In this document: in pieces, positions 1 to 9,880 of the stretch
Layout of the letters: every line of letters starts with the position of its first letter
Numbering within the stretch: the first letter of the stretch is position 1
From: Owenia fusiformis
Taxonomy: Eukaryota; Annelida; Polychaeta; Sabellida; Oweniidae
Assembly (NCBI GenBank): GCA_903813345.2
Contig: CAIIXF020000011.1
Location: 1,386,571-1,450,570 of the forward strand
DNA length: 64,000 nt
Direction: 5' to 3'
Program-made: the position numbers and the translations under genes
The notes under the pieces: generated by a model
Databases searched by the model: none
What the model saw: the letters and a program-made list of their open reading frames with translations, nothing else
What the model was told of the DNA's origin: nothing

Positions 1-1517
1 ACCATTGAAATGTAACTATATGATCTTATTAACATGTGGAATTTGATTTCACATTAAAATTGTGATCCTTGTAAGAGTAAATGAACTTTTAAAGGTTTTT
101 CACAGCCACAAATGGCCTAGAAATCATGTTTGCAAAATATTTAAGTCATTGCTCTGCTAGTAACAAAGGAAATGTTAAGACTATGTGTTTGTCGCTATAA
201 TATTGAGATGCGCTTGGTAGCCATCTTGAATTTTGGTGAAAACACGAAATGATCGCGTTGAGATATATCAGGTCAGTTTCGGGGTCCAGTTATGTAAAAT
301 CAATTATAATTTTAATGCATTTTATCCGGAAGTGCAGAATTCCTTGGCTTATTTGGCCAAGCCGCCTCACTAATTGTGTCAATGGGGATTTAGCCCGACC
401 TTTTTTAGACAACTAGAAAATCATTAGAATTAGAATCATTAGAACAAAGATAAATCACGGTGCAAATCAAAGTTTTTTTGATAGAAAATTACACACAGAA
501 TTCAAAAATGCCATCAAATAGAAGTCAGTGTTAGTCTTTAATGTTTAAAAATGCAGATCTCTTTAACTCTCATCAAAAACGAAACTTTAACGAATTTCAA
601 AGCTATATGGAAAAAGGACCAATGGTTTCACTCTTTTTCAATCCTCACATTCTCTGGTGATTCTTCATATTTCCATTAGCCAATCGCGCTAATTGGAGTT
701 TCTAAATAGCAGAAAAATCAATGAAATCTAGTGCTGCCATCTTTTATTCAGCTTTTAATTTGGGCTAGAGTTCTTTTCACTTACATGCTAAAATCTTGGA
801 AAAGTGGCTTAATTTCATGATTTATCAAAGTGTGTCTGTTGAATCTGCATAAAACTTGAATGATATACCACATGATGACTCTGTTTATGTACATGTTGTG
901 ATTAAACATGCAAATGTTGATTGACATACAAATAATCCAAGGTTTTAAAGAATTTTAGCATTGCATCAATGGATATTTGGCCCAAGTTTTTTTAAATTGT
1001 CATAGAAAATTATTCAAATTACATAACTTTGTAAATCAAAGCTATTATAGGAGAAACATTTCACTGAATTAATTGCTATTTAAAAGAAGGTAATGTAAGT
1101 CATTAGAGGTCTGATATGTAAATCTCTCAAAATCTCACGAAAAACGAGATTTAGCCAGATTTCAAAAGTTATATGGAAACTATACTATTGATTCCAAATC
1201 CTTTGATTGGTCAATTTAATGTGGTATTTTTGTCAGTCTGTCACGATTTATCACCGACACGATGTTTATAAATTCACCTACATTCAGTCCCATTTAGGCC
1301 GATGTTCCAGACAGTGTTATACACCATTGTAAAGACCCCCGGTAAAGACCATTCTTCTTAACATAGACGTAACCAGATATTGCTGTTTACTTTTTTTTAA
1401 ATCTCGGGTACAGACATCTTACTTTGAATAATTCTTTAATCATTAGCTAATTATTATCTGAAATAATCATATACAGTAGTTCTAGTTTCATTTTGAATCA
1501 ATGCATTTTGTTATATA
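1..1517. other. AT-rich non-coding DNA, nothing recognised
   Basis: No open frame of note, RNA gene or clear repeat boundary was seen. The sequence is A/T-rich with scattered homopolymer runs. Confidence 0.5.
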
Positions 1518-1957
1518 TAGGGTGGGCCAAAAAAATTGGAACACTTTTTGCATCCATTGTAACTTTTTTGTTAGTCATGTATTATTTAAACAATTAGTCT
1601 GAGTCATATTTGACGGTCAAACATGGCTTAAATGATAGGTTTTGAGACATATTGTGCCAGTTTTGAAAAACAGCTGAGGTCAGTTAATCTATATTATCCA
1701 AGGGAGACATGTCTAGCTTCTTGAGATAACTACATATGTTAAAAATGATGGATATTGTATTGTGACAGTTCAAAGGGCACATATGATGTCTCAAGAAGAG
1801 AACATTTTGAAAATGTTCACGACACACGTAGTTTACAGATCATGACCGTGGCAAGCAATAATCATTTTACCATTATCTGAATTTCTGTGGATTGAACTGC
1901 AATATTGAAGGCAATCGAATAAATAGAAAATGTTTCAATTTTATTGGCCCTTCCTGT
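1518..1957 (+). mobile_element. Tc1/mariner-like MITE, copy 1
   Basis: The left end reads TAGGGTGGGCCAAAAAAATT and the right end is an imperfect inverse (AATTTTATTGGCCCTTCCTGTA region). TA borders both ends. A second copy lies inverted at 27482-28067; both share the terminal ~45 bp, a central block with CCAGTTTTGAAAA, and a right-hand ~100 bp. Copy 1 is about 145 bp shorter through internal loss. There is no transposase frame, so it is non-autonomous. The family assignment rests on terminal sequence and TA borders only. Confidence 0.6.
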
Positions 1958-2384
1958 AATGTAGTATAATTGCTGTTTTGAGAGCCAGAAGCCAAAAACA
2001 AATTAAAATTAAACAGAATATTGATATTTGTAAGACTGTCAATGTATTGCTTCATTTTATACATTTTATTTGAAGACGGTACCATCTGAACTCCCTTAAA
2101 GACTTGTCAACGTGTTATTGGAGAAAACAAAGTCTCATTAATAAGAGTAACGTAACCTTTCATCGGCGGCAACTGCCATGTCACATTCTCATTAATCTAC
2201 TTCTTGCCGGATGTGCCATCACTCTTTTAATTTCTTATTTTAGGAGAATGCGGAAACAGTTAGCGGAAGCAGTAAGTTACAGTTTTAGTCTTCTCGTCAC
2301 GGACTACACGTATGGATGTCTGAGAGGATGTTTATTTTCAGACTGGCTTTCGAGGTCGTATTTCCCATTGTCAGGTTATTGGAA
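1958..2384. other. Non-coding DNA, nothing firm
   Basis: An open plus-strand frame of about 97 codons starts near 2104, but it is of chance length and resembles no family I know. A tiny acceptor/donor pair around 2244-2271 is discussed under rejected items. Confidence 0.3.
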
Positions 2385-2530
2385 ATCAAGCCAGTGATTT
2401 CCGTCACTTTAATCATTTCGGGCCATCGATTGTTTGGCCGATGGTATGTATCCTGCTGATTATACCCCCTGACTATTCGGACCAGTGGCCTGGTATACGT
2501 CATTTTAATCAGTCACGGGCGAGTGGAATT
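2385..2530. repeat. Diverged units of the ~45-bp satellite-like family
   Basis: Degenerate units resemble the 4.85-5.18 kb array: 'accagtg..tatacgtcatttta' and 'gccagtgatttccgtcactt' repeat at spacings of about 45-90 bp. They are strongly diverged, so these look like old remnants. Confidence 0.45.
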
Positions 2531-2819
2531 CGGGCAAATGTTATGTGTCTGAAACAGGTTTTAGGTATTCATATACATTACATTTTGGTACACACATCAT
2601 TTTAATACTTCATTGATTTTCAGGTTTCAAGATATATTTTATTGTTCTATACATTTGATGTACATCATATCTATTCTTTATTCCTCTTTAGTTCATTTGC
2701 ACTCAATACGTGATATCATTCATAAATAACATTAAAATCTTAGCTCTTTTCATATTGTTTTGTCTTCTCTATCAGGAAAGTTCCAATTCCCATAAAGGAG
2801 AATTTTAAGTTCAGTATAT

Positions 2820-3340
2820 TTAAGAAATATAGACCAAAGAGCAGGGCTACTAGTTTCGAATACACCCCGCAGGTCTAGGTATAAACGTTTTCTGTACCCC
2901 AAACGACCGAAGGGAGTGAGGGGGTCGAAAGCTTGTGTGCCTAGACCTCAGGGGTGTATTCGAAACTAGAAGCCCTGCTCTGAGGTCTATATTACGATTC
3001 GAACATGAAAACTCACCAGAATATTGCAAGATCGTCAGTTTCGATGTTCATTTCAACTTTTTTCATTTCTACTTCCGGTTGATCTTTTGGCTTTTACAAT
3101 TTGTTTACTTACCTCCTGACCCCGACTTTTTCATTGACATTTCGGCCTATTTTATTGGTTTCACGCATATCTACTACATTGATAATTATTGAAATTAATT
3201 CTATATTGCCCAGAAACAAAAAAATCACAGCGGATATCCATATAAAAATTAAATTTGGCGAAAAGAACGGAGCAGCCTGAACTGACCATTGAGTGCACTG
3301 GACGAAACACTAGTACAGAGTTGGGGCATTGATCTCGAAT
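2820..3340 (+). mobile_element. Foldback composite repeat, copy 1
   Basis: It starts with a foldback: the left arm (2829-2881, 'agaccaaagagcagggct') pairs with the right arm (2938-2991, 'agccctgctctgaggtct') around a ~55-nt loop. About 350 bp of shared sequence follows, to near 3340. A second copy at 22190-22600 keeps the left arm and downstream part but lacks the loop and right arm. The family therefore has a defined ~520-bp unit. No coding capacity was recognised. Confidence 0.65.
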
Positions 3341-3341
3341 A

Positions 3342-3403
3342 TTTCCTAAGTGACATCTATATTATTGAGTAGAGTGAATGTTTATTCTAAATAGGGAATT
3401 CGA
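3342..3403 (+). repeat. 62-bp direct repeat, copy 1
   Basis: This is identical over all 62 bases to 4649-4710. The pair brackets about 1.25 kb that includes the 50-bp minisatellite. It begins TTTCCTAAGTGACATC and ends GGGAATTCGA. Confidence 0.9.
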
Positions 3404-3450
3404 AGTGGCAAGACGTACATTCAGCAGTGGTAAGCATATTTTGATTTACA

Positions 3451-3845
3451 TGCCCGAGCAAGGGGCTAAAATAAAAGGCTTTGAGGGCCTAGAGATATAA
3501 TGCCCGAGCAAGGGGCTAAAATAAAAGGCTTTGAGGGCCTAGAGATTAAAAGGCTTTGAGGGCCTAGAGATATAAATGCCCGAGCAAGGTGCTAAAAATA
3601 AAAGGCTTTGAGGGCCTAGATATAAATGCCCGAGCAAGGGGCTAAAATAAAAGGCTTTGAGGGCCTAGATATAAATGCCCGAGCAAGGGGCGCCCGAGCA
3701 ATGGGCTAAAATAAAAGGCTCCAAGGGCCTGAAAATATATGCGCAAGCAGTGGGCAAAAAATATGAACCATGAGGGGTAATGAATAAAAGGCCTTGAGAG
3801 CCTAGAGATACAGAGATATATGCCAGAGCAAGGGGCTATTAAATA
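3451..3845 (+). repeat. ~50-bp minisatellite
   Basis: This is a tandem array whose unit begins TGCCCGAGCAAGGGGCTAAA and continues AAGGCTTTGAGGGCCTAGAG. The first units (3451-3500, 3501-3546) are nearly identical; later ones are partial, 49 bp, or degenerate towards 3845. About seven full or partial units are visible. Non-coding. Confidence 0.9.
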
Positions 3846-4648
3846 TAACTATGAGACAAAATAAGAGAAGTTTTCTGAGAGGCAAATATTTGACAGAAAA
3901 AAAGAAAAATAGAACAATTCAACGTGTTAATAACACAGTAAAATTAGAGGTCATTATACAGAACGTTATAGTACAGTGTGACGAAAATAATGACACTCAG
4001 GTATAATCTGGTAATTGGCAGTTGAAAGAAAACTGAGGTTTACTCAATAGAAAGTAGGTTGAATTGTTTTGACATGACTGGATAACCTATGCAAGTGATT
4101 GGTTATGTAATGGTTTAATTCCATGTACCCTCTTGTAAACTAATTTGAAAATGACTTGAGTTTGTAACATCTGAAACTAGTGAAGTCTGATAAACAATTG
4201 GCTTCTCTTTACATCTAAAGTCCGGGAGCACTGATCTCTTAGTGGTTTTAACCACGTGGACTTCGGATGTGAGAGTTGTCTCTCCACAGTAGGAGGTAAT
4301 TGGCAATTGAGGTTAATTACTCATGTTAGGGGACTGATTTTTCCCCACCAGTAATTCATGAATGAAACATTGATATGAGGTCAATTTTAGGTTTTATTAG
4401 CTTCATAATTACCTCATGGAAAACAATCTACTAGAACTACTGGGAGAGATTGCTCTCAAATCCGATGTCCACGTTAGTTTTTTGTTAATTTTTTATTAAA
4501 GATTTGAGGATTGGGAGTAGTAAAAATTAACAAATCACATTATTCAGGATGTAAATACACCGTAAAGGGTAAAATTAAATGGGTATTTCACCCAATCCTT
4601 TAACATGAAATCTACTTGAATGTATGGATGTCACTTAGGAAACATAGA
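3846..4648. other. Non-coding DNA between minisatellite and second 62-bp repeat
   Basis: No gene was recognised. At 4630-4660 GTCACTTAGGAAA and its inverse TTTCCTAAGTGAC flank a 6-nt spacer, making a small hairpin at the border of the second 62-bp repeat. GTCACTTAGGAAAC recurs near 46884. Confidence 0.45.
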
Positions 4649-4710
4649 TTTCCTAAGTGACATCTATATTATTGAGTAGAGTGAATGTTTATTCTAAATA
4701 GGGAATTCGA
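4649..4710 (+). repeat. 62-bp direct repeat, copy 2
   Basis: Identical to 3342-3403. It is preceded by an inverted GTCACTTAGGAAA, giving a hairpin at its left edge. The complete identity contrasts with the decayed sequence around it. Confidence 0.9.
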
Positions 4711-4852
4711 GGGAGGTAGTCATTAGCGAATGGATTGGATAATAGTTTACATATCATGAAATTTGTTCACAATTTAAAGAAGGCGTGGATACAGTCATGT
4801 TAGAATAAAATTTTAGGACGTTTATTTCAAGTTTTATGTTTCACGTCCTTTA

Positions 4853-5178
4853 ATCAACCTGGAGACATAGGAACCAGTGATATGTGTCATTTTAATCATC
4901 CTCCAGACAATGGAATGGGGACCAATGTTATGCGTCATTTAATCAACCTTAGGACATAGGAACCAATGATATGCGTCATTTTAATCATCCTCCAGACAAT
5001 GGAATGGGGACCAATGTTATGCGTCATTATTCAACCTTAGGACATAGGGACCAATGATATGCGTCATTTTAATCATCCTCGAGATAATGGAATGGGGACC
5101 AATGTTATGCGTCATTTAATCAACCTTAGGACATATGGACCAATGATATGCGTCATTTTAATCATCCTCGAGACAATG
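4853..5178 (+). repeat. Tandem array of ~45-bp units, left part
   Basis: Units alternate as ~90-bp pairs with cores GACCAATGTTATGCGTCATT and ACCAATGATATGCGTCATTT, separated by 'aatcatcctc.agacaatgg'. They are highly similar over about 3.5 pairs. The array stops at the left end of the TIR element at 5179 and resumes, more diverged, at 6440. Confidence 0.85.
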
Positions 5179-5290
5179 AAAGGATAGGTATCGATATGGT
5201 GAACTGAATTCAACAATGTTTTTCTCTTAAAGGGTGACGCATATCGTTTAGCAAATCGAACGCTCGTTTCTGGTGTTGCTCACCGTTTAG

Positions 5291-5299
5291 TATAAAAGG
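5291..5299 (+). promoter_or_regulatory. TATA box inside the TIR element
   Basis: TATAAAAGG matches the core TATA consensus. About 30 bp downstream lies ACTCAAGGG, a plausible initiator. A second TATAAAAGG sits near 5402. TATA-like strings are common in AT-rich DNA, but the full 9-base form followed by a GC-rich stretch is less so. Confidence 0.4.
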
Positions 5300-5550
5300 C
5301 CCGATCCCGGAATAATACTCAAGGGTTCACAGGTTCGATGTCGTTGTGTCAACACCTCTAACTGTTATATAGCATAAGTATATTATAGATCGTCACACAT
5401 TTATAAAAGGGTGATTTTTGTTTTGACAAATCAATTCCAAATTTATGGGTGAAGTTTCAGGATCTGCTATTTGTGTATAATAAGGAAAAATTGGCATCTA
5501 AATTTCCCCATAACGTAATAGCACACAGCTTGGCATATGAAATATCCTAA

Positions 5551-5841
5551 AAATGAAACAAAGCAGTTCTAATACAAGGATTTATATTGGCTGTTGTACA
5601 TGTACTGTTTGAACGCAATCACTCCTTTGATAACGTTTTCAAAATCATTATAAACGGATTATTTTATCTCAAAGACAATTTCAATAAACTGAATTTTACA
5701 GAACTCCCCTTATTTCTTAAAAATGGACTGATCCAGTTGATTCGCCTGGAGCCGCCATATTGTTTTTATACGGGACACTTATCGGAACCCTTTAAACCAA
5801 TTATTGAAAACATTCTTAAAAAAACACGGTATTTTATGTAA
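5551..5841 (+). CDS. Unidentified open frame in the 5.2-6.4 kb element
   Basis: A stop-free frame runs from just after TGA near 5549 to the TAA ending at 5841, about 96 codons. It has no good ATG near its start, so it would have to be an exon or a degraded gene. The residues are diverse, with hydrophobic stretches (QGFILAVVHVLF near the start) and a C-terminal half containing PPYCFYTGHLSEPF. I recognise no family. The frame lies about 250 bp downstream of a TATA motif inside a TIR element, so an element-encoded protein is possible. A frame of this length is also expected several times by chance here. Confidence 0.18.
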
Positions 5842-5990
5842 TGTTGACTGATTGGCAACAATTTAATGCAAAAATTCTTTATATATATTTTATATAACTG
5901 TTTTTGTTTACGTTTTTTGTTTTTTAATGCAATTGTTTTTTGTTCCTTTCTACCAATTCTTGAGAATGAAGTTAAATGTTAAATTGTCTT

Positions 5991-6166
5991 AGACCTCTCA
6001 ATATTATAGTTATACAAAGGGAATTTTGATTGATTTAACATCAGTATGCAAAAATAAAACCCCCAAAATAGATAAAAATTAAGATAAACCTTTTATTTCA
6101 TTAACAAGATACTTTTTTAAAATCAACCAAACTTTCCTTTGTACAATTACAATATTGAGAGACCTA
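5991..6166. repeat. Imperfect inverted repeat
   Basis: The left arm starts TTAGACCTCTCAATATT (5991). The right arm ends AATATTGAGAGACCTAA (6166). Arms of about 50 nt with several mismatches flank a ~70-nt A-rich centre. It lies inside the 5.2-6.4 kb element, so it may be a nested foldback. Confidence 0.6.
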
Positions 6167-6439
6167 AACACGTTGTGTTTATGTCGTTTTGTTCCAATGA
6201 GGTTCGGATAGATGTTTCATTTCATTCTGAACAAATGATACCAAGAACGAAAGAACTGTCTGATGTGTTTTCCAAAACAATATAGAGAAAAGTATATATA
6301 TATAATTCATATTATTATAATGTTACCATCCAAAAGATGACCATTCAATTGACGATGTGTACAATTTTCAGAATGTTTTGATGACTGGTTAAAGAGAAAC
6401 GCGTGTTCAAAAAGTTCACCATATCGATACCACTCCTTT

Positions 6440-6700
6440 GGACCAATGTTATACGTCCCTTAATCATTCTAGAGGCAACGGGATTCGGATCAATGGTTTG
6501 CGTCATTTTCATCGTCCCAGGGTTATTTGTACCTATGATATACGTCCTTTAAATCATCTTCGAACCAGCGGATATCGGAAAATATTTTTAGTCCCTGAAT
6601 CCATCATGAAACATAGATGGACTACATCATTTTATCATCTTAGAACCAAAGAGATTCCGACCAATGTTATGCGTCCTTAAATCATCAAGGGGACATTAAG
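6440..6700 (+). repeat. Tandem array of ~45-bp units, right part
   Basis: The array continues beyond the inserted element, starting GGACCAATGTTATACGTC. Units are more diverged than at 4.85-5.18 kb but keep the alternation of 'accaatg.tatgcgtc' and 'aatcatc'. Fainter units can be traced to about 7310. Confidence 0.7.
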
Positions 6701-6884
6701 ACCAATATAATGATACTACGTATATGTACTTTAACTTATTTAAGAGCTAACGGGATTCGAACCAATCTGGGGCCGATATGGTTCAGAACAATGGTATACA
6801 ATCATTCAGCGGCGATCGGATTCGGACTAATGATTTCGTGAATTATCATGAATTATTATCGAGTCATTGGAATTCGAACCAATG

Positions 6885-7219
6885 GAAGAGGAGGGAAAGC
6901 CCCAGAGCGTTAGAGATAACAGACATAATTACGTCTCTTGCTTGCCATCTTCGTTTGTTCGAATTTTCACCGGCTAGGTTCTACACTATACTACACTTCG
7001 ATGTGATGTTTTAATGCATGTAGGCATAATCCGTTCACTTTCTTTATTTTGATGTAAAATAAGAAGATATGGTATTGTCTTACACGCCAGAAATGAACAT
7101 AATATTATTCGAAATACGCAGCCGCCATTGATGACGTTTGTCGATTTTTGACCAATCAGAGATGGATATCATCTCAATACAGGTTTACAGTATAAGCGTA
7201 TGTCATCTTTGAACTCTGG
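6885..7219 (+). repeat. Dispersed ~340-bp repeat, copy 1
   Basis: It matches 33259-33610 in inverse orientation. Shared landmarks are GAGGGAAAGCCCCA, TTCACCGGCTAG, CACGCCAGAAATGAACATAA, a GACCAATCAG (CCAAT-type) block and GTATGTCATCTTTGAAC. A short third fragment lies near 52830-52880. No TIR was found. Confidence 0.75.
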
Positions 7220-7980
7220 GATTATTCCCCCTTTGGACCAATTGTATAATATGTCTTTTGACCATCTCGCAATCGATGTCATGGGGATTCTGACCAATGA
7301 TTTGTGTCCTCTATACTAATCATCCTTTCAGACTCGCCATCACCATATGTATGACCTGTGGTCGAAACTCTTAAACAGACTTCGGGAGATGCACAGACTG
7401 TGAATGCTTTTTGTTGGAAAATATAATCACATCATGTCTCTGACACGTGTTATTAAATGTACACTGTCTCCCAGAGTCGCCATCATGATACGGCCTGCAT
7501 TTGTAAAAGTCTTTATACCGCCATTTATATGTTTCAAGTCTTGTGATGCTCCCGATAGCATAACGCGGTAACTCCATACTCGTCTCATTGGGCTGAAATG
7601 GATGACCACATAAGTTAAAAGAACACTTGTATAGACAGTAGTAACATGTAGAGACATGCATTATCACATTTTGACCAATCAGGATACAGTATAGTCATGC
7701 TACAGGAGATGGTTAATAATTAAAAACGGTGGTAAGTGAAAACATCTCTATGTCTGATTTTTGAAATACATTTAATACAAACCGAAAGGCAGAATTATAT
7801 CGATTCAAAATATTTGCAAAAAGGTTGTTGAAGCTATGTTTTTTAGAAACCATCTCCTCATAATATCCGATTGAATATGGAATTTATCCAGCAAGATGAA
7901 ATTAATAAATATCAAATTTATTCAAACGTAAACGGAAATGTCTCTTTTTAGGTGAAAGTTTGCCAATTAATCGTAAACAT
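7220..7980. other. Non-coding DNA with one weak open frame
   Basis: Faint 45-bp-family units lie to about 7310. A minus-strand frame of about 96 codons (7371-7661) is cysteine-rich but of chance length; see rejected items. Confidence 0.35.
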
Positions 7981-8285
7981 CAAGGAGAATTGGCTCTCAG
8001 TATCGAAACTCGATATTTTTCAACAATGAAAACGTCGAAATGTCGTTATTTTCTGAAATCATAACCGATTTTAAATTCAAAATAAACAGTTCAAAAGGTT
8101 CGAACCAATATCCCGATCATTTCTTGTAAGCTTTGGAATTTTTCGTTTGGAAATAAGACCAAAATTCACGATTCAAATGTTGAAGTGAACAAAATGGCGG
8201 CTGTTTGAATTCGAATTTTGAATCATGACATCTCCATATATGGGACAAAATATCGACGTTGCACTCTGGGAGCCTATCCTCCTTG
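7981..8285 (-). mobile_element. hAT-like MITE, copy 1
   Basis: This is a 305-bp element with ends CAAGGAGAATTGGCTC and its inverse (...CCTATCCTCCTTG). The 8-bp flanks are GTAAACAT (left) and TTAAACAT (right), 7 of 8 identical. This fits the 8-bp TSD of hAT elements. It is an inverted relative of 14691-14994; a third truncated copy is at 37467-37645. No transposase. Confidence 0.85.
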
Positions 8286-9154
8286 TTAAACATTTAAAAC
8301 AAACGTAACAAGTAATCTTAGTTGATACGCGACTAATTGGTCTCAACATATTTTAATCCTTTTGTGTCCCTTAATTTGCAGCACTACTTTAGATAGCGCG
8401 TTTCCTTGACAACAGACCATGGAACAAATTCACATTGGTTAAATGCTACACTTCAAACTGACCTAGTAGAAAAAAATTTATCTTTACTGTAATTAACAAG
8501 AAGCATTAATTTGTAGAGCTTGGACAGGGCTTACTCTGCATGCAACGCTTGGTTTGGTCTTGAAGGTAAAATTGGCAATAAAATAGCTTTTTATAAAAGT
8601 TCTATCCAATTTTCAAAAAGCGTATTAATGGTCTCAGAGAGGATATAATAACCACGCGAGACAATACTGGGGATAATAAATCGGGGTACTTAAATCTATA
8701 CAGGGTGTCCACTGTTCAGAGGGTAAAAGTACGCATGTTGTAATTTCAAGCAAGATCATTCACCAAATATAATTTAGAAATCGAAGAAATTATCATAGGA
8801 AGATATACCAGTGGGAAGGAAATTAAGGTCCCCCGGGGATTATGGTCTTCCCTTTTAAAGGCCCTTACTGGCCCTGATTGCGTATAAGATAATAAGGGAA
8901 AGAGGTCACCATATAAATCAATGGAGAGTAGGACCATAAATTAATAGGACCTCCTACCATTTTACACCTGCCTTAATCGATGAACCAGATAAAGTTATAA
9001 AGTCGTTTCTAAACTCTTGAAACGGGTTCAATAGTGTTAACGTACACAGCTTTCACTGTCTACAATAGTATATTAAAAATCTAGTAAAATCTAGTAAATC
9101 TGAAAAATCAAAAACACGACTATGTGTATTCGATGTCAACATATCAATATTATA
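8286..9154. other. Non-coding DNA, nothing recognised
   Basis: A CAGGGTGTCCAC string near 8701 resembles the end of the small hairpin MITEs at 18.8 and 23.3 kb, but no partner arm was seen. No gene was recognised. Confidence 0.4.
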
Positions 9155-9618
9155 AGTTATTGAATGATTTGAAGTGCAATACAGGATATATTCTGTTCGA
9201 GAAATTCCGTATTGGAACGAGACGAAGTCGAGTGCCAATACAGAATATCGAGAATACAGAATACAGATTGGTATAGCACAAGAACTGACCAATCAGAGGG
9301 CTTCATAAAATCTTTTAGCGTATGATCTGTAAAATGAAGCCCTGTGATTGGCCAGTTCTTGCTATACCAATATGAATTGCTACTGAGACTGTCCCATTGA
9401 TCGTCTCCGTAGTAGCACAGGAAATATTGGTACGGAAGGGACAATCTCAGTAGCAATACAGAGAATACAGAGTATTTCCTAGGGATTATCTCCTAAGTAA
9501 AATGTATTGGCGTAAGATCACACGATAAAAGCGTTATATAGAATGATTCGTCTCGTTCTAATTCAGAATTTCCAGAGCAGGATATATCCTGTATTGCACT
9601 TCAAATCATTCAATAACT
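9155..9618. mobile_element. Nested palindromic (foldback) element
   Basis: The outer inverted repeats are about 40 bp: 9155 onward reads AGTTATTGAATGATTTGAAG and the inverse ends at 9618. Inside is a second pair of ~39-nt arms (TTGGTATAGCACAAGAACTG with its imperfect inverse ending in TATACCAAT) and then a third pair (ATTGCTACTGAGACTGTCCC / GGGACAATCTCAGTAGCAAT). It lies about 260 bp 3' of the receptor stop codon. It looks like a MITE or several nested ones. No TSD was determined. Confidence 0.75.
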
Positions 9619-9880
9619 CAGATGGGCCAATTTTTTTAAGGTTCCTTTCTTTGAACATTATACATCATTAAGAGGGCCTAATTGCTCAGACTCATCTCTA
9701 GACTCTTGGATATTTTCTCAATTGATGGCAGAAACAATATAGCAAATAAGAGGAGGGAACCCCCCAGAGTTCAAAGGCGACCTCAACTTCAATAGAGATA
9801 ACCCTCATCGCTGTGGGAATTCTGGGGAATTTCTTCCTCTGAGAGAAAAACATGCACTTACTCTTTAAAATATGATACAA
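9619..9880. other. 3' flank of the receptor gene
   Basis: On the minus strand this follows the receptor stop codon and would hold its 3' UTR. No AATAAA was seen on that strand before the palindromic element. GAGTAAGTG and TTTTTCTCTCAG occur 30 nt apart just after the stop but are too close to be an intron. Confidence 0.3.

Larger units (their letters stand above)
5179..6439. mobile_element. 1.26-kb TIR element inserted in the 45-bp array
   Basis: The TIRs are 5179-5205 and 6413-6439, 27 bp with two mismatches. They contain a perfect 19-bp core GGTATCGATATGGTGAACT (5187-5205) and its inverse (6413-6431). Outside the left TIR lies array sequence ending AGACAATG; outside the right TIR, array sequence restarts with GGACCAATG. 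The element therefore interrupts the array. It holds a strong TATA motif, a ~97-codon open frame and a nested inverted repeat. No transposase was recognised, and I cannot name the superfamily because no clear TSD is visible in the repetitive flanks. Confidence 0.7.

Noticed and set aside
2244-2271. A 28-nt block with an excellent acceptor (TTTCTTATTTTAG) and donor (GTAAGT)
   Set aside because: A microexon cannot be supported without neighbouring exons or transcripts. Such pairs arise by chance in 64 kb.
3451-3845. Regular repeats that could be mistaken for a CRISPR array (also 45475-45660 and 58942-59275)
   Set aside because: Repeats are directly tandem with no unique spacers of constant length, no cas genes are near, and the DNA is eukaryotic.
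7371-7661. Cysteine-rich minus frame of 96 codons
   Set aside because: No signal peptide, several frames of this length are expected by chance, and it lies among decayed repeats.
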